A DNA stretch of 64,000 nt from Elmis aenea (GCA_947652605.1 OX393578.1:52335415-52399414), one strand, 5' to 3'; positions 31,201 to 41,889 are shown, counted from the first letter of the stretch. Notes: generated by a model not told the origin, from the letters alone. Program-made: numbers and translations.

Positions 31201-34200
31201 AATTTCAATCACCCTGTATATGATCTTCTGAACGACACCAAGTTGTTTCGCTTGTAGAAACTTAGCCATGAACACAAAAATGATCAATTGCATACCTGGA
31301 AATGGGGACTCGACACACATCTTGCTATTTGTCTAAAAAGCGGCTCCTGAATCCGCGTAAACTGCGACGGTTCTATGACATCCAGCACCTCCTCTATTTC
31401 ACCCAAGAACATGACTTCTTTTTGGCTGCAAGTTTTGGGCCAAAATTTTAACAGACCCCGAACCACGGGTTCCGTCAGCGTGGGATCCTTTTCCAAAAAC
31501 TGTACCACACAATAGGCGAGCTGTGCATGATACAGCGACAGGCACTTGACCTTATGCAAGGGTATGAGCACCTTCACCAGGAACTGCTTGTGTTCTGCCT
31601 TCAAAGGCAGTGCAAACCCATTAATGATGGAGCCCAAAATCTCTAATAATTCACCCACACCATTAAAATGTTCAGTCTCGTAAATAAACCTATAAACAAA
31701 TAAAAAATAATTAACAGAACCCAAAAAAAATAATCCAATCAAGTTTATAGAAACACCATTAATATGATAACTTTTTAGTCGAAGATATATCTTTACCTTC
31801 TTAGAATCTTTATGCAATCCAATAAAATCGTATACACGTCTTATAGGATCGATTTAAAAATGATTGCTGTAACGATCTACCCACCTAAGAAATATATTGT
31901 TGATTTGTTTTCGAATAAAGGCCCTAAGGCCTAAAAATTTGCCATAGATACGATGCAACACAGTTTTGAGAAAATCACGTTCTCGAGGGTCCTCCGAGTC
32001 AAATAACTCTAGCAGCTGCAGTACGAATTTCTGGTCGATAACTCGTTTACCGATGGTGGGTTGAAAATCTGAGCTTTCTAGAAAGCGCAGAAAGAATTCA
32101 TAAACTAGCTGTAGATGCGGCCAACTCGCTTCTAATGTTGGATCGTCTTCTTCGGGATCGAAATCTGGATTCTCGCTTGGCGGTAAGGTACGAAACAGAT
32201 TGGCCGATATCTACGGAATATAAATTACGTATTAGTATATTAAATGATCACTGCGCATTAAATTCAATAGAACAACTTTTGCAATAACAATTAAACTAAT
32301 TATTTTTATGTAAACCATAATTACCATTTTAATAATCTCCGGATAAACAGGTTCAGTAAGTACTCCTCTACCACCCGTAATATAGTCTACTAGTTCATTA
32401 AGGGTGCAACGTTTAACCTCTTTGCCTTTAAGATCAGCTACTGGATCCATAAAATCAAATGGCACACAACACTGTCGAAGTTTTCGAATGAATAAATCCT
32501 CTTGCTCGGCCGACGTAACATCTGAAAACACAAATCATATTACGTCTAGGAATATAAGACTGGTTTTTTGTGCATATTAAAAAAAAAAGTACACCTTTGT
32601 CGTCAACACTTGTTGATGTTAATGTTATTATTAGAACAATCTAAATATTATTATCCTTCATTTCTAATCAAAGCAAACAATAATAGTACGAGCAAATTGC
32701 AATTAATATAATTTATTTACAACTGAGTACAAGCCATCTGTTATGAAGAATTTACAACTGATTACATTTCACGAACAACACGTAAAATTTTGTGACAAAT
32801 CTTTGTGGAGATAGTTTAAATTTGTGTTCTTATTAAGGTAGGGAGATACTATTTATTCGTATCAAATGTTTGGGGGCTTGCATACTATACATAAATGGTT
32901 TATTTCACTTGTTCAATAATATTTCATAACGCTGTGTGATATTCCAACAGTTTAAACAAATATTTTGCATACGACAAAATACCCAACATTTTGTGTTACC
33001 ATAATATTGTGGCATCACCATCACTAATTAAATCAGCCGACTAAATATGATAACGGTTTTAATTAATAAAATTAAAATCTCAATAATGCAACTTAATTTA
33101 GTCAACTAAACAAATGCTAATTCAAATGCGAGACGTGCTTGCTTACAATAATTAATTCAACCAATTATTTAAAACTGAAATTGACACACGTTATCTAGTG
33201 ATGATCAATCAATTTAAAACCAGTGACACTATTACGGTGTTGTGTGCATGAATACTAACAACTAAATTACAGGTGAATACAATTTATGTACCGGTTTATC
33301 GAATGGTATTCACTTCTACATTTGATACAGCACACGGCAGTAAACAACAGACACCATCTACTTCACATATACTGGTTATTTATTATTTTAATAAATAGGA
33401 CCGCTTTGAACTAATCGCTGAATATCAACAAGCTGTATCAAACTTTGTACATTATAAGTCTCATGCTAAAGAAAAACATGGTTAAAAAACAAAGTAGCTT
33501 TTAAAATCGCTTTCACTCAGCAGTTTGTCTTGAAGTTTTTAATTATTTATTAAATGCGACGCATTACAAATCAAAAAATTTAACCAGCATTATCATCTTT
33601 AATGTTTTTATTCCTCGAAAACACAGCCTGGCACCTTTTTCAAATCCTGATTTGCTTACTCTACAATCTGTTACTGACATATAATCTTTTATCGAAAATT
33701 ATAGCTTTTCATTGCATCTTCATGCGAACAATGTGTAATAAACAGTTTTTTTTAACACCTACAATTGTTAGTCTATGGGGGTTCTTTCCTAAAGTTCAAG
33801 CTCTGCAAATTGATGTAATAAACTTAAAATTTTTGTTGTTTAACCCAATTTTAAAAAATGTTCTGGTATTATTACCCTACATTCTCCCAGTGAACATATT
33901 GGTAAACATCTTACAAATGCAAGAAACTTTTATCGATTGAAACTAAATGTCCAATACTTGTAATTAATTTAATCATGGTTAGGTACATATTTAACCAATT
34001 ACTCTGTGTATGCATACAAAGTGATTCCTATAGTGACCTTGTACATAGCGCCGCGACCTTGCAAACCGCTTCCTTCAAATTGTGCACGAAATGAAGAATT
34101 TAAAAAACACAACTCCTTCAGCACGTTACATAATTTATTTACCAACGTATAATAAACACATAACGTCGAGGAGCACGGTAAATATGAATAAACATTTGCT

Positions 34201-34470
34201 CCGATAAGTTAGTGAGACGGTTATCAACAAACTATTAACAAATAAGTGCTGTTTTAATGGTTAAGAAATTAAAAACGAAGGTTGACAGACTGAGAGAATG
34301 CTGATAAGTTACACTAGGTCGTGTGTCTTACCTTTGAGCAAGGGAAGCTGCTGGAGTTCTACATCTTGCGAATTGCGGTATCGTGAACTACCTTGAGATT
34401 TTTTAGTCTTTTTCTTCAATGAGCGCTTTGCGAAGGGATCAATTCTATCGACGAACGTGGTCGTCGACAT
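22223..34470 (-). CDS. wdb: PP2A regulatory subunit B56 (widerborst, PPP2R5A/E type)
   Basis: Six exons: 34332-34470, 32325-32521, 31885-32210, 31296-31689, 27778-28007 and 22223-22331. They total 1395 nt (464 aa) and every phase matches. The N-terminus is short and basic ([16 protein letters not shown]). The HEAT-like B56 core is nearly invariant: [74 protein letters not shown] and [19 protein letters not shown]. The tail [16 protein letters not shown] resembles PPP2R5A/E rather than the gamma/delta type, which favours wdb over wrd. B56 recruits PP2A to LxxIxE-motif substrates. The last intron (22332-27777) and intron 4 (28008-31295) are packed with nested transposons. Confidence 0.95.
23116..23461 (+). 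pseudogene. hAT transposase N-terminal remnant (BED zinc finger)
   Basis: The frame 23116-23319 gives [20 protein letters not shown] followed by [15 protein letters not shown]: a CxxC...H...C arrangement of a BED-type finger, the DNA-binding N-terminus of hAT transposases. A later Ser/Pro/Thr-rich block ([18 protein letters not shown], 23340-23461) also fits the linker. Everything downstream, including the catalytic core, is missing. Confidence 0.7.
23477..24340. mobile_element. innermost fold-back, CAGCGTCATTC family
   Basis: The ends CAGCGTCATTCAAAAAGTC and GACTTTTTGAATG-type mirror ...GACGCTG are inverse. The interior arms repeat the terminal motif (CATTCAAAAAGTCTGCAAC at 23772, mirrored near 24010-24040), so each arm holds the motif twice. 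Confidence 0.85.
25824..26002. mobile_element. hAT MITE fragment, CAGTGTTTCTTAAA type
   Basis: It starts CAGTGTTTCTTAAAGTTTTT and runs through CTCCTTTCAAAATTAAA, closely resembling 54870-55052. The right end is not present; it breaks into the next fold-back. Confidence 0.6.
26003..27465. mobile_element. fold-back element with lost left end, wdb last intron
   Basis: The right end is GAGAACCCTGTA at 27465. The arms pair over about 600 bp: AGAGTTACGACTTCGGTTAA near 26000 against TTAACCGAAGTCGTAACTTT near 27400, and AGCTCTTTTAGTTTTTGAGA against TCTCAAAAACTAAAAGAGCT. The expected left TACAGGGTTCTCG is missing. Confidence 0.8.
27491..27676. mobile_element. GAGGTCTTTCAAG MITE, copy 1
   Basis: Inverted ends GAGGTCTTTCAAGATAAAC and CTTGAAAGACCTC. 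The second copy (56392-56588) lies in opposite orientation and shares CGCGAAATG / CATTTCGTG, CAACCCC and GTTTCTACGTC-type words. Confidence 0.75.
28157..28876. mobile_element. repeat with CTAGGCCTAC inverted ends and CCGGGAC words
   Basis: CTAGGCCTAC at the left is mirrored by GTAGGCCTAG at the right. AAACCGGGAC lies just inside both ends, and GACTGTCCCGG / CCGGGACAACC blocks are near the right. It resembles the CCGGGAC-rich fragment at 44434. Superfamily uncertain. Confidence 0.45.
29403..30268 (+). mobile_element. internally deleted rosa-like (DD41D) mariner
   Basis: The inverted ends GGTGGCGCAAAAGTAATG...TTGGCTGCCATTTT (about 46 bp, almost identical) are bounded by TA. At 866 bp it is too short for a full transposase, which survives as two fragments. 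Confidence 0.88.
29528..30152 (+). pseudogene. mariner transposase, N- and C-terminal pieces
   Basis: The frame 29528-29725 ([17 protein letters not shown]) is the helix-turn-helix start. The frame 29772-30152 holds [12 protein letters not shown] with the second catalytic Asp and [13 protein letters not shown] with the third. Exactly 41 residues lie between QDGA and PDFF aspartates, the DD41D signature of rosa-type mariners. The first catalytic Asp and about half the protein are deleted, and the two pieces are not one frame. It is not functional. Confidence 0.85.
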
Positions 34471-35414
34471 CGTTCTTCAAATTCTCTGCACTAACAACTA
34501 TTTACGCGAGGATCGTACACTAACGCGCACTGTCACTCTGCATTTCACCACCTGTCTAATAAGTCGGAAACCGTTGTCAAATTGCACAATTATTTAATGT
34601 CATTATTTCGCACGTACTATTAATAGTCTAAAATTTGAGAATGATTGCTAAATCCAATGGGGACAAGGTGTGCCTAGTCTTTGTAGTGCACGCCCAAACA
34701 CTCAGCCGGCTGACGTTTGGATTGTAAAGTCAATCAAAACTCTGTTGCACTAACAAAAACAAGATTATTAGGTTATTATATACATAAAACAGTCACACGT
34801 GAACTTTGCGTACACGAGCAGTACCACAAAACGGGTAAACGAATGAACTACCCAGTATTTTCACCCGCCATCAGCTGGTTACGATGCTATAAATTCGTCA
34901 TTTTCAAGTGCATCGTAATCGTTTATGTGTGCACTACACATTTTTAATGGCTCCAATAACCTATTTCACAGTTTCACAGTAATTTCACGTTTGTTTTATC
35001 CACGTATTAACACTTTCCACGCTAATTTTCGCACGCTATCTGATTCGATGCCATAAGTACCTAGGGCTGAAAATAGATGGGGGATACTGATGAGTCAAAT
35101 GACGAACTGTGCAAGTCAGTTTTACTTAACAAAATTCTAAAATTTAAAATTTTGCTTATAAAAAGTAATTTTTGATTTAACAATTTTGAAAAAATTACTA
35201 TATGTCAGATGTTTTCCAAAACTTTAAACGATTAGGCATGAAAAAATTAGCGACTGTTTTGCTTCAACCAATCAAATTGCACGAGTGTCTGCTATGAACC
35301 AATAAAAATCAGCTTATGAGAAAATGACAACCATTTTGGCAATCGAAAATTATGAACCTAGATGCTGACAGTTGACTGACATATACATAACCTAGATTTT
35401 TAATAATATGCAAA
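34471..35414. promoter_or_regulatory. 944-bp divergent intergenic region, wdb / Jamp
   Basis: This is the widest of the six divergent gaps. It is somewhat less AT-rich near the wdb start (34320-34500). I see no coding potential and no repeat end here. It should contain the wdb and Jamp promoters. Confidence 0.5.
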
Positions 35415-36527
35415 ATGAGTTTCTGCCCAGGAAAATACTGTGGTCGAATTTTACTTGATGATAAAGAGTTAGGTGCTTGTGGATCATGCCCTCGTGGTTT
35501 TCGTCGAAATGACAGTAATTACATTTGCGAACCCTGCAATGATTTTCCCATATTTTATGACTGGTTATACTTAGGGTTTATGGTTTTATTAGCATTAGTT
35601 CTGCACTGGTTTTTTATAGACATGGTTGCTATGAGACGAAGGTTTTTATCTATTTAAATATTTTTTGAATAATGTATTAAATATCGTTCTTGCAGTTTCA
35701 ACAGAAACGTACTTATATTGCATAGTAGTGCGTTTATTGAAGTATTACTGGCAGCCGCACTAGCTTTGCTTTCTGTCAATCCTATAGGTTCTTTTCAAAT
35801 TCGTAGCTGTGCAGCTCGAAGTGTATCGGATTGGTATACATTATTTCATAACCCCGGACCAAACTATGAAAAAACTATACACTGTACACAAGAAGCGGTT
35901 TATCCACTGTAAACAATAAAAATTGTGCATCTTGTCTTCAGAAATATTGATCATTTCTTTGTAGATATACAATTGTGTTTGTTTTCTATGGATATGCGCT
36001 AATTTTGATGTTATTAATAAGACCTTGGATATGTAGAAAATGTTTACCGAGGCAAAGTAAAATGTCGATTTATGCAGCCATGTATTTTTTACCGATTTTA
36101 GTGGTTCTACATGCATTAATTAGTGGACTTCTGTGTGAGTATGAATAATTATTGGATGTTGTTTATGTTAAAATATAAACTGTTGATTGCATGTGATAAA
36201 GTGATTAAATTTTTACGATATTTTTTTTCTTTAGATTATTCGTTTCCCTACCTGATAGTTGTTCTGTCGGTTATATCTTGTGCTGCACATTTTGCTGTCA
36301 AAATGGATCAAACTATATTATCGCTTATTATTACAACTGTAGCAGAGTTACGAAATGTGGTAATTTTAATTGGTCATTGGTGTCTTCATGCTTATGGTAT
36401 TATTGCAATTACTCAATTAACAAATCCAACGTTACATGCCCTGCTGATATTATTAGTACCTTTACCAGCTCTATTTTACGTATTAACAGCAAAATTCACG
36501 GACCCCTCAAAATTGTTCACATTTTAA
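35415..36527 (+). CDS. Jamp: JNK1/MAPK8-associated membrane protein (JAMP)
   Basis: Four exons: 35415-35641, 35696-35908, 35965-36134 and 36235-36527, giving 300 aa. The N-terminus carries the paired-cysteine luminal region CPGKYCGR, GACGSCPRGFRR and CEPCND, followed by YDWLYLGFMVLLALVLHWFF. Later family marks are RSCAARSVSDWYTLFHNPGP, HCTQEAVYPLYT and a C-terminal VPLPALFYVLTAKFTDPSK. Several further hydrophobic helices fit the multi-pass ER membrane topology. In mammals JAMP recruits proteasome and ERAD factors and prolongs JNK activity. Length is close to the human protein (about 310 aa). Introns are 54-100 nt and free of repeats. Confidence 0.95.
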
Positions 36528-38127
36528 AAATTGTTTTATTAATTTTCATGTTTATACGATGTATAATGCATAAAAACTTGAGTTGAAAAGTAATGATTCT
36601 CAAGTTGTTTAATGTACGCTTCATCGTCGTTTAGTTATGACTAAGTGAGATACTCAATTACTCAATTGTAATTTATTTGTATATATTGTTAAAATCCTTT
36701 AATTTTTTAAAATAATTGTCGTGTATATAGATTTATCTTCCAATTTTATAAGTTTTAATGTATTTATTTATGTATCTTTAAAATAAAAAAAAGGTTGTTT
36801 GCACCAACTTGTAAGAAATGATATGTATAAGAATGTTTTTAATAGAAAAGTAATTTATTTATTGTTTAATTTGTTTATTATTAACTCTACACCAAATAAA
36901 TTAAAAAAAATTAAAATTGTTTTTGAAAACTGTTAAAACGATTGTTTTTAAATTTTGGTATGTTATTTTCTTAGTAAAATACCGTTTGTCTCAACTCCTT
37001 TGAATTTTCGCGAAAAAAGTTGATTTTTAAATGAAAATTTAAATATTTTTTTGGAATGCTGTTGTTTTCATGTCATACTCGTATGAAACGTCATTTTGAC
37101 AGACGTCATTTATCAAAATTAGGTTAGTTTAAATGCCTGGAGCAACACTTTAAAGTTTTATACCCACAAACATTCAATATACAATATATGGCCAAAATCA
37201 TTTGGTGGCCACACCAGTTTATTTTTACTTTCGCCATATGTAGTATGAAGAAAACATACCTATAGCGATCGCGAAAATTTTCGAATTCCAGATTTCGACG
37301 GATACACGTTTTGAGGTCCCCTGGACCCATTTTGACTATTTTCGCGATGACGTCCGTGTGTGTGCGCCAGACTTTACAAATGCAGTTATCGATAGAGCCT
37401 TTAAAATATTATACAAAGTGCGTACAAAATTTTTAAACAATAACTTATATACATGGTGTTTAAGGTTTAAGTTGAAACGACAATCCAAAATTACATAACG
37501 ATAAAAAGAATATTCTGTTCTGGTAGAATTGTAGTCTATGTTGGGGTCTATAAAAAACGTTTATAACTTTTTTTTGGTAAAACTTAAAATTACGAAATTA
37601 TTTCAAAAATTCAAAATTTTGAAAACTTTACGAAAACGGCGGCTCCAGCAATTTTTTTCAAACTTTACTATGCTATAATGAAGTTTATTTTTCTTAGCAA
37701 AATGCCGTTTGTCTCAACTCGCTTGAATTCTCGTGAAAAAAGTTATGATTAAATAAAAAAGGTAAAAATATTTTTTTACAACGCTGCGATTGTTTATAAA
37801 CACGCCCATAAAACGTGATTTTGACGGACGTCATGTTGACATTGACAGACGTCATACAAAAATGAGGTTATTTAAAGCGCCTGGAGCGGCATTTTAAACT
37901 TTTTACGTCCGTAAATAAAAGAACACCTCTATGTTCATACACACAATATATTTATGGCAAAAGTCATTGGCTGGCCACAACAGTTTATTTTTTTTAATAT
38001 AAAAGTCAGACACACGTGAAACAATTCATGAGAACTGAATATGTAACATAAGAAAAAGATTAAAAATGTTTATTTTTAAATCTAATAATACTACCGGATA
38101 AGATAAAATATACAACTCACTACAGTT
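36528..38127. other. 1.6 kb convergent intergenic region with two diverged direct repeats
   Basis: The region lies between the 3' ends of Jamp and Wdr92. Two diverged copies of one repeat lie at about 36968-37228 and 37691-37997 in the same orientation. Both start with a word like TTAGYAAAATRCCGTTTGTC, carry GACGTCA-like words, and end in TGGCCACA-CAGTTTATTT. No gene is seen. Confidence 0.55.
36968..37997 (+). repeat. two direct copies of a ~270-300 bp repeat
   Basis: Copy A (about 36968-37228) and copy B (about 37691-37997) share the blocks CCGTTTGTCTCAACTC, GAATTYTCGYGAAAAAAGTT, TGACAGACGTCAT, GCCTGGAGC and ATGGC(C)AAAA. They lie about 720 bp apart in direct orientation. I cannot tell whether this is a segmental duplication or two ends of a degraded element. 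Confidence 0.55.
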
Positions 38128-39448
38128 TTAAAATAGATTTAGTTTAGTTGAAACCAGAACTCTTACAGTTTGGTCAAACGCTGAGCACACAGCTAACCCA
38201 ATTTTATCTGTACACCAATCGAAACCCGTAATCGGCTGACTCGACAATGTACTATTTTGAAGTAAATTAAGTTCTCCCGCAACACCGACGGGTATTCCAT
38301 CCCCATCTTTATCAACTCTTTTGTCCGGATAGTTGCTTAAAAACGTCTTATCAAAGTTACTGAATATTACTAAAGTTATACACTTACTATTTCCAAAGAC
38401 ACAAAGATCCTGCACCACCTGTTGTCATGAATATTTCTCTGTTTTGTGGTAAATGCTTCACTGACCAAATTGTGGACTCATGTGCCTTCTCGCTAACTTG
38501 AGCAAAGCCCTTTTTTGGATGTTGGGTTCGAAGATCGAAACAGAAGATTTTCGATTCTAGCGTTGTTGCTACTAGTTTATTCATATGAATATCTTTTCTA
38601 TCAAATTGTAATCCTACAACCTAAATTACTAAAAATAATTTCAATGAAAAAATAGTGTTTTTATTATTAAAATCTTTTAATTTTTCAAACAAATTTCAAC
38701 CTTACCCCATTTTTTACACACTTTGACCAACGTAGGGACATATTTTTTAAGTCGTACATTTTGATGTCTCCATTATCATATCCTGCACACACAACTCTTT
38801 CCTCAGAATTATAAGAATTGCCAAATCCTACTGACCAGCAATCTCTGCCAGTTGTTCCTTCTGTCGGTAAAAATTTTGCCACAGGAGAATCTTTTTGGCG
38901 AATATCCCACACCATTACTGAACCTGTTTGAAAATCAGTTATTAAACAAGTAAAGCTTCATCATTGATGCAAAAATTTACCATCTCTAGATCCAGTAACA
39001 ATTTCTGGTGCTCCACAACCTGATGCTATCCCTCCTATACCATCTATTGCATTAATTATTTGTTTATGTTGCGTGCTTTTATATACTGGAACAAGTGGAT
39101 CTTCCAAATCCCTTAAATGTTTAATAGTTATAACAGGAATTAAAAATTAAAAATGAAACCCTACCAAACCTGTAGCCTTCCACTGAAATCACCAGTAGCT
39201 AAATGCCGACTGCGTAGACTAGAAGCTTCAAACGTTCCACATTTAAACTGATCAGCTTTCCCGAAATCACTGACTTTTTCGATTCCATTACTGTTTAAGG
39301 AATATATTTCTATTAAACCTGAGCCGTTTGCTTTACCTCCTAAAGTAACAAATTTTGCCGAAGAAGGAATCCACTTTACATCGTGAATAGAATAATCTAA
39401 ATTTTTTTCTATATAACAGATTATCTGGGGCTTTTTTAACAAATCCAT
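38128..39448 (-). CDS. Wdr92: WDR92 / DNAAF10 (Monad), WD-repeat dynein assembly factor
   Basis: Five exons: 39165-39448, 38981-39111, 38706-38923, 38388-38620 and 38128-38359, giving 365 aa (human about 357). The start [20 protein letters not shown] parallels human WDR92. Diagnostic blocks are [91 protein letters not shown] and [17 protein letters not shown]. They build a seven-bladed propeller. WDR92 works with the R2TP/prefoldin-like chaperones in axonemal dynein preassembly. It is divergent from Mocs2, sharing a 190-bp gap. Confidence 0.95.
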
Positions 39449-39638
39449 TTTAACAACATATAAATCATTAATTGTTGTTTACAATTTGAATGGTTAATTT
39501 TTTGGTTGCTATAGGATCCAAGTGCCCTCTATTAATTAATGCGCGTATTAAAATTAAAGGGGAAAGCTAACCTAAACTTATTCAATCTGCAATTAAATTC
39601 GGGTTGTAACCAATTATTAATCATGTTCTCTAAAAAAG
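39449..39638. promoter_or_regulatory. 190-bp divergent intergenic region, Wdr92 / Mocs2
   Basis: The gap holds both 5' leaders. A short upstream frame (39623-39649) overlaps the MOCS2A start in another reading frame. No core promoter motif is recognised. Confidence 0.5.
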
Positions 39639-39649
39639 ATGGAAATTAA
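39623..39649 (+). promoter_or_regulatory. uORF overlapping the MOCS2A start codon
   Basis: An ATG at 39623 opens eight codons (MFSKKDGN) and stops at 39647-39649. This is 16 bp upstream of the MOCS2A ATG (39639) and in a different frame. If transcription begins upstream of 39623, ribosomes would meet this frame first. The transcription start is not visible in the sequence, so its use is inference. Confidence 0.35.
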
Positions 39650-39893
39650 GGTAAAAATACTATTTTTTGCAAAAGCTCGTGAAATATTTGGTAACAACAG
39701 TTCCGATTTGATTTTGCCGAAGCAGATTTTGTACAACGATCTCTTAAATAAAGTTGTACAGGAATACGGGTTAGACGACATAAAAAACAATATCATTCTA
39801 GCTGTTAATGAACAATTTTGTGAAGTGACCGAGGCATTAAGACTTAACGAAGGTGATATTATAGCAGTTATACCCCCGTTAAGTGGAGGTTAA
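39639..39893 (+). CDS. Mocs2A: MOCS2A, molybdopterin synthase small (sulfur carrier) subunit
   Basis: Intronless 84-residue frame: VKILFFAKAREIFG at the N-terminus, then LAVNEQFCEVTEALRLNEGD, ending in the family's essential double glycine (PPLSGG). The terminal Gly is adenylated and thiocarboxylated by MOCS3, and its sulfur is then used by the MOCS2B subunit to make molybdopterin dithiolene. It is the first cistron of a bicistronic unit: the MOCS2B ATG lies 28 bp after this stop, as in human and Drosophila Mocs2. Confidence 0.95.
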   Translation: MEIKVKILFFAKAREIFGNNSSDLILPKQILYNDLLNKVVQEYGLDDIKNNIILAVNEQFCEVTEALRLNEGDIIAVIPPLSGG

Positions 39894-39921
39894 TTTATTG
39901 TCCGTTGTTATAAAATTCATA

Positions 39922-40430
39922 ATGGACCACTTAAAGCTAACACATGAAAAATTGTATGTTGAAACAATAACAGATTTGGTGGCTTCGCAGTCTTGTGGAG
40001 CAACATCGGTTTTTATTGGAACTACAAGAGATAATTTCGAAGGCAAAACGGTTGTTAATTTGGTATATGAGTGTTACGAAGCGATGGCTTTGAAAGTATT
40101 GAAGCAAACTTGTGCTGATATTAGATTGCAATGGCCTAAAGTTGAAAATATAGCGATTTATCACAGGTAGGGTTATTTGTGGATTGCATTTTTAGTATAG
40201 AATTAATAACATAATCATCTCTTAACAGATTAGGAACAGTACCTGTTAAAGAAGCTAGTATCGTAGTAGCTATATCATCACCACACAGAGACGATGCGAT
40301 ACAAGCTGCTCAATGGTGTATCGACACAGTAAAGAAATCTGTACCAATTTGGAAGAAAGAATTTTATTCAGAAGATGTTGCAGAATGGAAAGAAAATAAA
40401 GAATGTATGTGGGCTAAAATTAACAGTTAG
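39922..40430 (+). CDS. Mocs2B: MOCS2B, molybdopterin synthase large subunit, stand-alone form
   Basis: Exons 39922-40166 and 40229-40430 give 148 aa. The MoaE fold shows [60 protein letters not shown] and the catalytic lysine region VPIWKKEFY. The end [14 protein letters not shown] closely follows the human MOCS2B end (KECFWASNS), so a transcript left unspliced at 40405 encodes a complete canonical subunit. It forms the MOCS2A2-MOCS2B2 heterotetramer that converts cyclic pyranopterin to molybdopterin. The donor GTATGT at 40405 lies inside this C-terminus, so this form and the fusion below are alternatives. Confidence 0.88.
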
Positions 40431-41449
40431 CTGTAATAACTTTTTTATTTGAGTAGTAAATATATGTTAACAGATTAATTTTTGTTGATTTTAGTTTGTT
40501 TTTTTATAAAATTTTATTACTATTGATTTTATATATATCTTCAATAAAATGTATTCTATATTTGTTTATTATGTGTATTATTTCAGCGAAAACCTATCCT
40601 CCGAAAGTTTGTCCCTTTAAATTAACCATTGCACAAGATGTAAAAGTATCTCTTGTTTCACCCCATCTTATACAGATAAAAGCCTCAAGTGAAGAAATAG
40701 AGCAAAGAATTTCCAAATTCATTGAACGGAAAAGAGGAGAAATTAATGAGAGTAACATAAGAGACTTCTGTATTAAAGATAGAAATTTAGACGCAACTTG
40801 CGCTCGGACAGATGCAGTTTTGGTGAAACGGAGAGATTCTAAAAGTCACTTAGAAGGTGAGTCCTATAATCTACTCGTATTTTTTTTAAATTGTTCACTT
40901 GGGTACATTTTTAAATAATACTGTAGCAATTCTGTTAAAAGTAAATTTATGTAGATATATATTTTACAGTGTTATAAAACCATTTAATTTCAGTGGATCG
41001 TGTTTTAAATACGTACAACAGAGATCAAAGCGACATGGGATATCTTACTAAATATATTCCTAAGAATGGAATTGAAGAGAGGATTCAAAATATAGAAAGC
41101 CAACTAAATATGCACACTGCTGTTCCTAAAGATATTTATAAGCACTTAAAACAAATGGAAGATCGTCTCTTGTATTTGGAGTCCATCTCACATGAATATA
41201 CTCAATTTTGGGTAAATATCTATTAAATTAAATAATTGGTCATTATTTATATTAGCATTGATGTCAGCATTGTAACGAGATGATATAAAAAAATTTAACA
41301 GTTTTTGATTCCCCTTACATTAATATGTTTATATGTTTTAGAACAAAACTATGCTGTCAAATAAGATGAATAAAAAACGAGTGTTTTCAACCCAAGAAAT
41401 TGACTCGATGATTTCGGATCTCGAAAATAAGAAAACCAAATCTATGTAA
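39922..41449 (+). CDS. Mocs2B: MOCS2B-MBIP fusion (ATAC complex MoaE-like subunit), spliced form
   Basis: Exons 39922-40166, 40229-40404, 40587-40856, 40994-41211 and 41342-41449 total 1017 nt (338 aa) with all phases matching. The MoaE domain (1-140) is followed by an MBIP-like region: [49 protein letters not shown] and [17 protein letters not shown] (coiled coil), ending [17 protein letters not shown]. In Drosophila the MBIP equivalent of the ATAC histone acetyltransferase complex is fused to MoaE in this way; in vertebrates MBIP is a separate protein. The fusion donor (E140) removes the canonical KECMW tail. No independent ATG begins the MBIP exon after a plausible promoter, which supports fusion. 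AATAAA lies at 41475-41480. Confidence 0.85.
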
Positions 41450-41889
41450 AATGTTATTGTTATAAAGTGATTAAAATAAATTGTTAAGAAAATCTAATGT
41501 TATTGTTCATCCTGATTTCTTGTCCTTATCTTAATTAATAACCCGCCTAAGTTTTTAATGATTTTTGGTGTATATTCTGGTCAATTAAAATTCTTTAAAT
41601 TCAAGATTAATTTTAAAATTGATCAAATAAGAAACATTTGCTACACGTGTAAACTCTGTACGTTAAGTGATATTGTCCCATTACTGGAATCGTGTAAATT
41701 AGGCTTTTTTTGTGGTGTCTATTTGACATCCAATAATAGCAAAACACATCTGTCATGTGATTTTATTGCGAAAGCAATAAAACGTAAATTGTGGCTGTCA
41801 GGGTAAAGTTCAGTTCCCTATTTACATATATTTTGTTTAATTCGTATATTTTAGTAAACAGCTTCGAAACATATTCGACATTTCATAAA
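41450..41889 (+). other. 440-bp tandem intergenic region, Mocs2 / CHP1
   Basis: The region has the Mocs2 polyadenylation signal near its left end and then AT-rich sequence with the CHP1 5' leader. An open frame from 41558 has no family resemblance. No repeat ends are seen. Confidence 0.45.

Larger units (their letters stand above)
28880..31218. mobile_element. fold-back TA element hosting a mariner, wdb intron 4
   Basis: The ends TACAGGGTGATTGAAATTCG and CGAATTTCAATCACCCTGTA are perfect inverses. The arms of about 500 bp pair, so that 29102-29287 and 30811-30996 encode matching nonsense frames on opposite strands. A mariner (29403-30268) occupies the loop. Confidence 0.92.

Noticed and set aside
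33602..33940. 112-residue hydrophobic frame in wdb intron 1
   Set aside because: It has no family motif, and its composition (Leu, Ile, Phe, Asn) is what AT-rich non-coding DNA gives. No splice partners or receptor signatures are seen.
35841..36116. 91-residue minus-strand frame inside Jamp
   Set aside because: It is antisense to well-supported Jamp exons, with no features of its own.
40496..40586. Separate MBIP gene starting inside the intron at 40496
   Set aside because: The frame upstream of 40587 is AT-rich and lacks any conserved sequence, and a good acceptor precedes the first conserved residues.
41558..41806. 82-residue frame between Mocs2 and CHP1
   Set aside because: It has no conserved motif and continues into the CHP1 leader. 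It is best explained as chance.
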